A DNA stretch of 64,000 nt from Halobacillus_B sp963739045 (lineage in GTDB: Bacteria > Bacillota > Bacilli > Bacillales > Halobacillaceae). The translations under genes were made by a program, and so were the position numbers. The stretch lies in assembly GCA_963739045.1 (NCBI GenBank), contig CAVTYY010000005.1:434001-498000 (forward strand), given 5' to 3'. Positions 53,063 to 59,803 of this stretch are shown piece after piece. Within the stretch, counting starts at the first letter, position 1, and every line of letters begins with the position of its first letter. The notes beneath the pieces are model-generated. The model saw only the letters and a program-made list of their open reading frames with translations. It searched no databases and had not been told where the DNA came from.

Positions 53063-53392
53063 ATGGAACGCAGATATAGTGACTTTACACATGAAGAATT
53101 AAGGCAGGAAATTGCAGAGCTCACTGAGAAAGCTCAAAAAGCTGAACAGCTTGGGATGGTTAATGAATTTGCTGTCCATGAACGCAAAATTGTAATGGCA
53201 AGATCCTATATGTTAGACCCGAACGATTTTAACGCGGGGGAAACATACGAAATTTCCGGGGATCCTGAACACCACTTCTATGTTGAATATATGAATGGAA
53301 TCTTTGCCTGGGGCTATCGGTTCGTTCCTAATGAAGAGCGAAAGTCGAGCGGTGAAGAAGAAGCCTTGCCGATTTCTTTATTAGAGAGGTAG
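53063..53392 (+). CDS. yfhH: YfhH-family protein (DUF1811)
   Basis: 109 residues. YSDFTHEELRQEIAELTEKA helix, QLGMVNEFAVHERKIVMARSY and the SH3-like tail ISGDPEHHFYVEYMNGIFAWGYR fit YfhH. In B. subtilis it follows recX; here six other genes have come between. Start ATG behind AGGAGGATAACT. Function unknown. Confidence 0.88.
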   Translation: MERRYSDFTHEELRQEIAELTEKAQKAEQLGMVNEFAVHERKIVMARSYMLDPNDFNAGETYEISGDPEHHFYVEYMNGIFAWGYRFVPNEERKSSGEEEALPISLLER

Positions 53393-53410
53393 TTTTCGGC
53401 AGTTCGTAAA

Positions 53411-53520
53411 TAACTTTAGCTTTTCGCAATAAAAATCGGATGATCGCAATTAAATTTAGCTTTTCGCAATAAAAAATGAATGATCGCAATTAAATTTAAA
53501 TTTTCGCAATTAAATATTGA
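53411..53520. repeat. Tandem repeat of a 40-bp unit
   Basis: Units begin at 53411, 53451 and 53491, exact 40-base period; the third is shorter and more diverged. Each complete unit holds TTTTCGCAATAAAAA and TGATCGCAATTAAA, so TCGCAAT occurs about every 20 bases. Confidence 0.85.
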
Positions 53521-53521
53521 A

Positions 53522-53549
53522 GAGAGCGACTCTCAAGGAGACGCTCTTA
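53522..53549 (-). terminator. Terminator of the sspK-ypzG unit
   Basis: AGAGCG/CGCTCT hairpin with AT-rich tail on the minus strand. Confidence 0.5.
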
Positions 53550-53554
53550 TTTAT

Positions 53555-53701
53555 TTACATTCTTTTCTTTACTTGCGTTTGAGTGATCTGATCTGATTGC
53601 GTCTGTTCCGTTTCGCCGTTTACCAGATTACTCAAATGCTTTGGACTTCGATGAGGCTTATGGAAGGTGTCAGCTATTGGTTTGTAGTTTTTACGACCCA
53701 C
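53555..53701 (-). CDS. YpzG-like small protein
   Basis: 48 residues from GTG 53701, with GGGAGGAATAAGC before it. The pattern FHKPHRSPKHLSNLVNGETE followed by QTQ resembles YpzG proteins of spore formers. The start lies inside the last codons of sspK (11-base overlap in another frame), so its ribosome site is part of the sspK coding sequence. Function unknown. Confidence 0.65.
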   Translation of the reverse strand: MGRKNYKPIADTFHKPHRSPKHLSNLVNGETEQTQSDQITQTQVKKRM

Positions 53702-53867
53702 GCTTATTCCTCCCTGTTTGATTAATGTCACGGTCCCTGGAATGAGCAGCACGTTCTTGCGGGCGATTATTGATGGTCCCGTCAGGACGCAAGGCCAAAT
53801 ACTCACTCTCGTCCTCAGGTGCATGTGTCATTTTTACATTAGGAAAGTCTTTTGCTTTATTACGCAT
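53691..53867 (-). CDS. sspK: Small acid-soluble spore protein K
   Basis: 58 residues: MRNKAKDFPNVK, an acidic HAPEDESEYLALRPDG stretch, and the SspK signature RPDGTINNRPQERA, ending in a basic RNKRGS. Start ATG 53867 after AAGGAGGGTAATCC. In B. subtilis sspK also lies between yfhH and yfhJ. Expected to be made in the forespore. Confidence 0.92.
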   Translation of the reverse strand: MRNKAKDFPNVKMTHAPEDESEYLALRPDGTINNRPQERAAHSRDRDINQTGRNKRGS

Positions 53868-53974
53868 GGATTACCCTCCTTGGTCTTTTAACAAGACAAG
53901 CTTAGTCTGTGTAAATGGGTTTAAACTATGTGATACAATGGTTTGTAAACATTGCCACAACGAGGTGAAATTGG

Positions 53975-54241
53975 ATGGAAGACATATTTCAGCGTTTAGC
54001 TGAGCGTTTATATAATAAAAATGATCAATTAACGATTGATGAGGCCCGCACATGGGTGGAACTTTTATGGGAAGATTTCGAGGCATCCCGTGCAAAGGCT
54101 GGCCATGAATACCAAGGAAAACAACTAACCGAACAAATTGTTATTCAGTGGGTAGATAATTATGGACCAAGACTGCACGAATTTGTAGCTGAAAATCCTA
54201 AATACCAACACTTGTTTGACAAGAAGAACCGTCTTCACTAA
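53975..54241 (+). CDS. yfhJ: YfhJ-family (WVELL) protein
   Basis: 88 residues. The family name motif is seen in EARTWVELLWEDFEASRAKA (about 24-43), followed by VIQWVDNYGPRLHEF. Position next to sspK agrees with B. subtilis. Start ATG behind GAGGTGAAATTGG. Function unknown. Confidence 0.9.
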   Translation: MEDIFQRLAERLYNKNDQLTIDEARTWVELLWEDFEASRAKAGHEYQGKQLTEQIVIQWVDNYGPRLHEFVAENPKYQHLFDKKNRLH

Positions 54242-54242
54242 A

Positions 54243-54279
54243 GAAAAGCCGCAGTGCTCATGCACGCGGCTTTTTCTCA
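54243..54279 (+). terminator. Terminator of yfhJ
   Basis: AAAAGCCGC and GCGGCTTTTT around a loop with an inner GTGC/GCAC pair. Confidence 0.85.
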
Positions 54280-54330
54280 TCTGGGAAATTTTATTATTTG
54301 GTTTATGCTCCCGGGCGCTTCCGCTTTTAT

Positions 54331-54452
54331 CATCCAGCTGTGAGTCGCAGATCCACGCGGTTCTAAGCCATCGACTTCCAGAGGGGGGGAGATCGCCCCT
54401 CTTGCAGCCGCTGGCTTAGCCCGGAGGAGGAAGAGTGCTCATCTCCGCTTTT
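54331..54452. repeat. Intergenic repeat family A, copy 3
   Basis: Full-length: CATCCAGCTGTGAGTCGCAG to CATCTCCGCTTTT. A family B right end (GGGCGCTTCCGCTTTT, 54313-54328) is fused to its left side. Confidence 0.8.
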
Positions 54453-54456
54453 ATTC

Positions 54457-55461
54457 TCATGCTTTTGGGCTGCTCATTGGGTCCAGTTTATTTTGTAATT
54501 TTTCTTCAGTAAATACCCAACCGGTGTAGGAGTTCAATATTTTATAGTTGTCTCCATGCTCGTCGTCAATATGAGCTAATGCCACAAAAGGGTAACGTCC
54601 TTTAGAACGGTAGCGTAAATCTATAAAACGAACTTCCGTATATTCATCGAAATAATTCATTTCGTACCGGTAGACAGGTGAAAACGAGAGAAAAGCTTTA
54701 ATATTATGATCCGTCAAAGCTTTTTGAACAATAGGGTCATCGTAGTCGATGTGTTTATTCTCAAATTCATCCTGAATGATTAAGTGACCATTTTCAGCGC
54801 GGCCGACATAATAATTCGAATTTGTAGTAATCGCAATCCGCCATATATTCTGTTTCAGAGTTGGCGAAGTAGCAATCTGCTCAACATTGTCAAAATTCTT
54901 GTGAATGAGCCGGACAAGTTCACGTTTATCGAAATATCGTTTAACATAGTAGAGGGCAATCACGAAATAGATCACGATCCATAATAAACCTGGACTCGCT
55001 CCAAGGTTCCATGCCACTATACCTGCAAGGTGCATCGTGAAGATATAAGGGTCAAATGTATTAATAAACCCATAAGCCACCCAGCGATGTGTGAATGGGC
55101 GGTAAGCCTGAGTACCATAAGCATTGAATATATCTACGAAAACGTGCAGAATTACTGCTAAAAAAGTCCATAACCACAAATGTAAAAAGTTTACTTCAGG
55201 GAAAAACAAATGGATGATTGCGGGTATTCCGATTCCCCAAAGGAATACAGCGGGTAGTGAGTGTGTAATTCCTCGATGATTACGGATATACACAGCATTG
55301 TTTTTTAATTTTAGAACCGTATCTGAATCGGGGGCTTGTGATCCGATCAGAGTACCGGCTAACACTGCGTTAAATAACATGGGATCTGCTTGAACAGTCG
55401 GATCCAGCGTAGCTAGACCGCCTAAAGCGACGCCCATGACAACGTGTGTACCTGTATCCAT
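54457..55461 (-). CDS. yfhP: YfhP-type membrane protein (YdjM/LexA-binding-like, metal-dependent hydrolase fold)
   Basis: 334 residues from ATG 55461 (AAAGGAGGCAGCTGAA before it). The N-terminal half has four or five membrane helices and the conserved GTHVVMGVALG, GSQAPDSDTV, RNHRGITHSLPAV and HVFVDIFNAYGT motifs of YdjM-like proteins. The C-terminal half is soluble. Adjacent and divergent to mutY as in B. subtilis. Role unknown. Confidence 0.88.
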   Translation of the reverse strand: MDTGTHVVMGVALGGLATLDPTVQADPMLFNAVLAGTLIGSQAPDSDTVLKLKNNAVYIRNHRGITHSLPAVFLWGIGIPAIIHLFFPEVNFLHLWLWTFLAVILHVFVDIFNAYGTQAYRPFTHRWVAYGFINTFDPYIFTMHLAGIVAWNLGASPGLLWIVIYFVIALYYVKRYFDKRELVRLIHKNFDNVEQIATSPTLKQNIWRIAITTNSNYYVGRAENGHLIIQDEFENKHIDYDDPIVQKALTDHNIKAFLSFSPVYRYEMNYFDEYTEVRFIDLRYRSKGRYPFVALAHIDDEHGDNYKILNSYTGWVFTEEKLQNKLDPMSSPKA

Positions 55462-55521
55462 TTCAGCTGCCTCCTTTGGCAAGTCTGTTTAAAAGTAGTT
55501 TATCACGAAGGATGATTAAAC

Positions 55522-56610
55522 ATGAAAAATCAAGAGAGAATTCAGCATATTGCAGGAAAATTCGACAAAACTAAGTTTCAAACTCAGCTCATTAACTGGT
55601 TTACTCACGACCAGAGGATCTTACCTTGGCGGGAAAATCAAGATCCGTATCGAGTCTGGATATCAGAAATTATGCTCCAACAGACCCGAGTAGATACAGT
55701 AATTCCATATTTTAATAATTTTTTAACAAAATTTCCAACTCCAGAGGCATTAGCTGAAGCAGATGAACAAGAAGTGTTAAAAGCATGGGAGGGCTTAGGA
55801 TACTATTCCCGAGCAAGAAATCTGCAAAACGCGGTTCGGGAAGTTGTTGAGAAATATGAGGGTATTGTACCGAATGACCCGGCTTTATTAGGAGAATTAA
55901 AGGGAGTTGGCCCTTATACCAAAGGAGCTATACTTAGTATAGCTTATGATCAGCCTGAGCCTGCCGTCGATGGAAATGTAATGAGAGTGCTGTCAAGAGT
56001 GTTGAAGATAGAAGATGATATAGCCAAACAAAGTACTCGTAAATTGTTTGAAGAACTGATTTATCAACTTATTTCAAAGCAGGACCCGAGCTCTTTCAAT
56101 CAAGGATTAATGGAGCTTGGAGCATTAATCTGCACCCCAAAATCTCCTTCCTGTCTTCTTTGCCCAGTACAGAATCAATGCAGGGCATTTGCGGAAGGAA
56201 TAGAAACAGAACTGCCAGTCAAGTCTTCAAAGAAAAAGCAAAAAAAATTACCATTCTTAGCGTTAATTGTGAGGAATGAAAAGAATCAAGTCCTCATTGA
56301 ACAAAGACCAGGGGAAGGGTTGTTAGCCTCTTTATGGCAGTATCCTATGGTTCCGCTATCGGATGTGGACCTGCAAAATGCGACCCGCTGGTTTTATGGA
56401 GAATATGGTTTGGAGGTTGAACTCGGGGAGTCAATAAGTCGTGTCAAGCATGTGTTTTCTCACTTAATATGGGAAATGGAAGTGCGGACAGCTGTTGTGA
56501 ATAATGGCAGCTTGGACCACGAACGTGCTCGATTTGTTGACCTTGAGCAAATTGCGGACTTTCCATTCCCCGTTTCTCATCAGAAGATCCATTCTCATAT
56601 TAATCCATAG
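55522..56610 (+). CDS. mutY: A/G-specific adenine glycosylase
   Basis: 362 residues. Catalytic Glu49 in WISEIMLQQTRVDTV, helix-hairpin-helix GVGPYTKGAIL with Asp150 in EPAVDGNVMRVLSR, the 4Fe-4S cluster Cys in CTPKSPSCLLCPVQNQC (about 204-220), and the C-terminal Nudix-like 8-oxoG recognition domain. It removes A opposite 8-oxoguanine. Start ATG 55522 (GAAGGATG before it). Convergent overlap of 11 bases with yfhS. Confidence 0.96.
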   Translation: MKNQERIQHIAGKFDKTKFQTQLINWFTHDQRILPWRENQDPYRVWISEIMLQQTRVDTVIPYFNNFLTKFPTPEALAEADEQEVLKAWEGLGYYSRARNLQNAVREVVEKYEGIVPNDPALLGELKGVGPYTKGAILSIAYDQPEPAVDGNVMRVLSRVLKIEDDIAKQSTRKLFEELIYQLISKQDPSSFNQGLMELGALICTPKSPSCLLCPVQNQCRAFAEGIETELPVKSSKKKQKKLPFLALIVRNEKNQVLIEQRPGEGLLASLWQYPMVPLSDVDLQNATRWFYGEYGLEVELGESISRVKHVFSHLIWEMEVRTAVVNNGSLDHERARFVDLEQIADFPFPVSHQKIHSHINP

Positions 56611-56824
56611 GGAATTGAGTGCCGTTGGTCCAAGTAGCTTCACGGGCATGCAGACCGCCGCGGCGCTCAATTTCCTTATTTATTTCTCTCAGCATCGCCA
56701 CTCCTTCTTGGTTTAAGTAGGGAGCAGCCTGAGATAAAGCATAGTGAAAATAGCCCAGTTCTTTCTCCTGCCAAGTTTGTTTCGGCTCCATTGTCAATTC
56801 CGACATATCTCTTCCTACATACAT
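56600..56824 (-). CDS. yfhS: YfhS-like small protein
   Basis: 74 residues, MYVGRDMSELTM, TWQEKELGYFHYALSQAAPY, EIERRGG and TNGTQFP at the C-terminus. It occupies the same position as B. subtilis yfhS, beside mutY. ATG 56824 follows CAGGAGGTTTTTTT. Function unknown. Confidence 0.85.
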   Translation of the reverse strand: MYVGRDMSELTMEPKQTWQEKELGYFHYALSQAAPYLNQEGVAMLREINKEIERRGGLHAREATWTNGTQFPMD

Positions 56825-56924
56825 AAAAAAACCTCCTGTTCCCGTTTATTTTGTGTCTAAAACCCTTATTTCATACGGTCTAGACGATAAGTATACTCTT
56901 CCTAGCAAACTACCATAAAAAGGA

Positions 56925-56952
56925 TGTAACGAAACTGTAACCTAACTGTAAC
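56925..56952 (+). promoter_or_regulatory. Three WalR-type direct repeats
   Basis: TGTAAC at 56925, 56936 and 56947, spaced by five bases (11-bp period), satisfies TGTWAH-N5-TGTWAH twice. A -10-like TATAAG at about 56984 lies downstream. They precede the LysM-NlpC/P60 wall hydrolase, whose relatives lytE and yocH are WalR targets. The remainder of 56825-57151 has no gene; a CGACATAG...TTTTGAAAA repeat occurs near 57071 and 57092. Confidence 0.65.
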
Positions 56953-57151
56953 GAAAGCTGTCGAATCCTTTCACATCAACGGTTATAAGAGATTAATAGA
57001 CGGTTTTTCATGTTTTACACTATTTACAATTAAAACTAATTTATGAATAATAGGTAACAGAGCAAACGACGACATAGTTTTTGAAAAACCGACATAGATT
57101 TTGAAAATGAGAAACGAAATTCATAGATTATAAAATAGAGAGGGTTTTACG

Positions 57152-58219
57152 ATGAATAAGAAACGTTTAGCTACTGCAGTTTGTGGAACAATTTTTGGTG
57201 CGTCACTTTGGGGAACTACAGTTTTTGCAGACGAGTCACACAAAGTAGAATCTGGCGATACAATTTGGGGATTAAGCAAACAATATGATGGTTCGATTTC
57301 ACAAATTAAATCTTGGAACGGATTAAACAGCAACATCATTTATGTAGGGCAGAACCTGGTAGTAAGTAAAGATGGTTCAAGCAAATCTTCATCACATAGT
57401 TCATCTAACAAGAGTACATACACGATTCAATCTGGTGATACACTTTCCAAAATTGCTCATCAGTATGGTGTATCCGTAAGAGATCTTATGAACTGGAACA
57501 ATCTTAGCTCTTCTTTAATCATTACAGGAGACCATTTAAGCATTAACGGCGCAAGTGCTTCTAATCACGAAAGCAAGTCTTCTACGAAGAAAGTAAGTCA
57601 TTCTTCTAGTTCTTCCAACTCAAGCACTTACGTAGTTCGTTCTGGTGACTCTCTTTGGAAAATTTCTAAAAACTACGGCGTGAGCGTATCCTCACTTAAA
57701 AGCTGGAACAATCTTTCAAGCGACATCATTCAAGTTGGTCAGCGTTTGAGTGTAAAAGGTGAAGCAACTCATAGTTCTGGAAACAGCAACAGTGGTTCTT
57801 CTTCTTCAAATCATGTTTCTTCTAGTAATAGTGGTTCCACAAATTCAGGAGTTTCAAACTCCGGAATTGTCCAAGAAGCAAAAAAACATATCGGTACGCC
57901 GTATGTATGGGCAGGAACTTCACCATCTGGATTTGATTGCAGTGGATATATTCAGTATGTATTCAAGCAAGAAGGAGTAAGCCTTCCAAGAACAGTGGCT
58001 GGCATGTATGCAGATAACCGTTTGTCTTCTGTGAGCCGTTCTGCTCTTCAGGTTGGAGACTTAGTCTTCTTTGAAACGTACAAGCCTGGTGCTTCTCACG
58101 TTGGAATTTATGTAGGCGGCAACCAGTTCATCCATGCTGGATCTTCCCGCGGAGTAGAAATCAGTTCACTTTCTAACTCTTACTGGAGCCCAAGATACAT
58201 TGGAGCTAAAAGCCTTTAA
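57152..58219 (+). CDS. LysM-NlpC/P60 D,L-endopeptidase (LytE/LytF-like)
   Basis: 355 residues: signal peptide (KKRLATAVCGTIFGASLWG..VFA, about 1-25), three LysM repeats (EVESGDTIWGLSKQ region, QSGDTLSKIAHQYGVS, RSGDSLWKISKNYGVS), Ser-rich linkers, and a C-terminal NlpC/P60 domain with catalytic Cys in SGFDCSGYIQY and His in GASHVGIYVGG. It cuts the D-Glu to diaminopimelate bond of wall peptides and is secreted. WalR-like sites lie upstream. Long leader of about 150 bases. Confidence 0.92.
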   Translation: MNKKRLATAVCGTIFGASLWGTTVFADESHKVESGDTIWGLSKQYDGSISQIKSWNGLNSNIIYVGQNLVVSKDGSSKSSSHSSSNKSTYTIQSGDTLSKIAHQYGVSVRDLMNWNNLSSSLIITGDHLSINGASASNHESKSSTKKVSHSSSSSNSSTYVVRSGDSLWKISKNYGVSVSSLKSWNNLSSDIIQVGQRLSVKGEATHSSGNSNSGSSSSNHVSSSNSGSTNSGVSNSGIVQEAKKHIGTPYVWAGTSPSGFDCSGYIQYVFKQEGVSLPRTVAGMYADNRLSSVSRSALQVGDLVFFETYKPGASHVGIYVGGNQFIHAGSSRGVEISSLSNSYWSPRYIGAKSL

Positions 58220-58236
58220 TTTTATAACAAATTTTC

Positions 58237-58268
58237 AAGACGCTTCTATATAATAGAAGCGTCTTTTT
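58237..58268 (+). terminator. Terminator of the endopeptidase gene
   Basis: AAGACGCTTCTAT pairs with ATAGAAGCGTCTT, then TTTT. Confidence 0.88.
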
Positions 58269-58371
58269 ATTTTGGGTAAAAAAACTAAAATTATGAGGAA
58301 ATATGAATTTTTATTTTTTGTGAATGAAAAATCGTCAACTGTACAAACTAATTTTTGCGGAGGTGATAATC

Positions 58372-58539
58372 ATGGCTAAACAACCAAAACAGAACAAAAA
58401 CCAACAAGCTTCTCAACAAGCTGCTCAAAAGTCAGCTCAAAAAGCTCAACAGCAGCAATATGGTACTGAAGCTGCATCACAAACTGATGCACAACAAGTA
58501 CGCGAGCAAAACCAACAATCTCAGGCTAAGAAAAAATAA
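58372..58539 (+). CDS. sspE: Gamma-type small acid-soluble spore protein
   Basis: 55 residues from ATG 58372 (GCGGAGGTGATAATC before it). Composition is almost only Q, A, K, N, S, T: AKQPKQNKNQQASQQA and a TEAASQTDAQQVREQNQQ segment with the GPR protease-like EA.S site. It is shorter than B. subtilis SspE (one instead of two repeats). Located before ntdP as in B. subtilis. Made in the forespore as an amino-acid reserve. Confidence 0.88.
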   Translation: MAKQPKQNKNQQASQQAAQKSAQKAQQQQYGTEAASQTDAQQVREQNQQSQAKKK

Positions 58540-58601
58540 CGTCTGAATAATTGGTGAGGCTTGTCAGGCTGTTTTTCGGCCTGTATCAATCCCCCGAAAT
58601 G

Positions 58602-58634
58602 AAGAAGCCGTCCAATTGTGGACGGCTTCTTTTC
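58602..58634 (+). terminator. Terminator of the SASP gene
   Basis: AGAAGCCGTCC and GGACGGCTTCT with TTTT. Confidence 0.85.
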
Positions 58635-58688
58635 ATATATATTGAAGAAATCATATATAGTTAATGCCCGTTTGGTTCTTTAAGAGCT

Positions 58689-58755
58689 CAGCCCCTCGAG
58701 GTCATAAGCAATCCCATACTGTGGCAAAAACCGTCACGCCATGGTTTTGCTTATG
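58689..58755. repeat. Intergenic repeat family B, copy 2 (left part)
   Basis: AGCCCCTCGAGGTCATAAGC with core ending GGTTTTGCTTATGC; the right end has been replaced by element A copy 4. Confidence 0.75.
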
Positions 58756-58760
58756 CAATT

Positions 58761-58838
58761 CCTTCCAGAGGAGAAAGATCGCTCCTCTTGCAGCCGCTGG
58801 CTTAGCCCGGGGGGACCTAACCGCTTCTCTTCACTTTT
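58761..58838. repeat. Intergenic repeat family A, copy 4 (partial)
   Basis: CCTTCCAGAGGAGAAAG to CTCTTCACTTTT; joined directly to family B copies on both sides. Confidence 0.8.
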
Positions 58839-58841
58839 GAT

Positions 58842-58960
58842 CATCCAGCTCCAGCGCCCAGCCCCTCGAGGTCATAAGACCATCACCTGAGTGGATAAAG
58901 GACGATCCACTCAGGTGATGGTCTTATGCTTGTCGGGGCTATCAGGGCGCTTGCGCTTTT
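58842..58960. repeat. Intergenic repeat family B, copy 3, with perfect 24-bp palindromic core
   Basis: Outer ends CCAGCTCCAGCGCCCAGCCC and GGGGCTATCAGGGCGCTTGC are inverted. Inside, arms 58873-58896 and 58905-58928 are exact complements with loop AAAGGACG. Confidence 0.88.
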
Positions 58961-58966
58961 GGTTAC

Positions 58967-59087
58967 ATCCAGCTGCGAGTCGCAGGTCCACGCGGTTCTA
59001 AGTCATCGACTTCCAGAGGAGAAAGATCGCTCCTCTTGCAGCCGCTGGCTTAGCCCGGGGGACCTAACCGCTCCTCTTCACTTTTGG
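58967..59087. repeat. Intergenic repeat family A, copy 5
   Basis: Full-length, closest to copy 3: ACATCCAGCTGCGAGTCGCA to CTCCTCTTCACTTTTGG. Confidence 0.85.
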
Positions 59088-59186
59088 TTACACATTGTGA
59101 AAATCTAATTGTTTTCATTCCTTTACAATTGTCGTTATAATAGACAGAAGGTTAATGAAACGGAAAAAGAGCAAGGGGGGGAGAGC

Positions 59187-59714
59187 ATGCCCGGCCCAGA
59201 GGCAGGTAAGAGAATTGAAATTCAAAGTTATAAGCACAACGGGAAACTTCACCGCGTGTGGGATAGTACCACAATATTAAAAGGCACAAGAAATGTGATA
59301 ATCGGAGCGAATGATCGCACGACCGTTACGGAAAGTGATGGGAGAAAATGGATCACACGAGAGCCTGCCATTTGTTATTTTCATTCTAGACACTGGTTTA
59401 ATGTCATTGGTATGTTACGAACAGATGGGGTTTATTATTATTGTAATATCAGCTCACCTTTTATTTATGAAGAGGAAGCGATCAAATACATTGATTATGA
59501 TTTAGATGTTAAAGTTTTTCCTGACATGACCTATAAAATTCTCGATGAAGATGAATATGATCAGCATAAACGGCAGATGAATTACCCGCATGTTCTGGAT
59601 CGTATCTTATATAATAATATGGATACTCTGATTAGGTGGGTAAGACAGAGAAAAGGTCCTTTTTCTCCGGAGTTTATTGATCAATGGTATGAACGATATT
59701 TAACGTATCGATAA
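59187..59714 (+). CDS. ntdP: Nucleoside tri- and diphosphatase NtdP (YgaC, DUF402)
   Basis: 175 residues from ATG 59187 (GGGGGGGAGAGC before it). IEIQSYKHNGKLHRVWDSTT, the IGANDRTTVTESDGRKWITR strand, EPAICYFHSRHWFNVIGML and YYYCNISSPF match DUF402/YgaC; metal-binding acids are in IDYDLDVKVFPD and DEDEYDQHK. It hydrolyses nucleoside tri- and diphosphates. Order sspE-ntdP-ygaD equals B. subtilis. Confidence 0.93.
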   Translation: MPGPEAGKRIEIQSYKHNGKLHRVWDSTTILKGTRNVIIGANDRTTVTESDGRKWITREPAICYFHSRHWFNVIGMLRTDGVYYYCNISSPFIYEEEAIKYIDYDLDVKVFPDMTYKILDEDEYDQHKRQMNYPHVLDRILYNNMDTLIRWVRQRKGPFSPEFIDQWYERYLTYR

Positions 59715-59803
59715 GAAGGAATGAATATTTTCCATGCGCACTTCTTAGGAGGTGCGCTTGATTGTTGTTAATAAGAGGTTAGAAAAGGAAGTAGGTGACG
59801 TGT

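Noticed and set aside
53411..53520. CRISPR array
   Set aside because: Units are contiguous 40-bp tandem repeats without unique spacers, and no cas genes are in the window.
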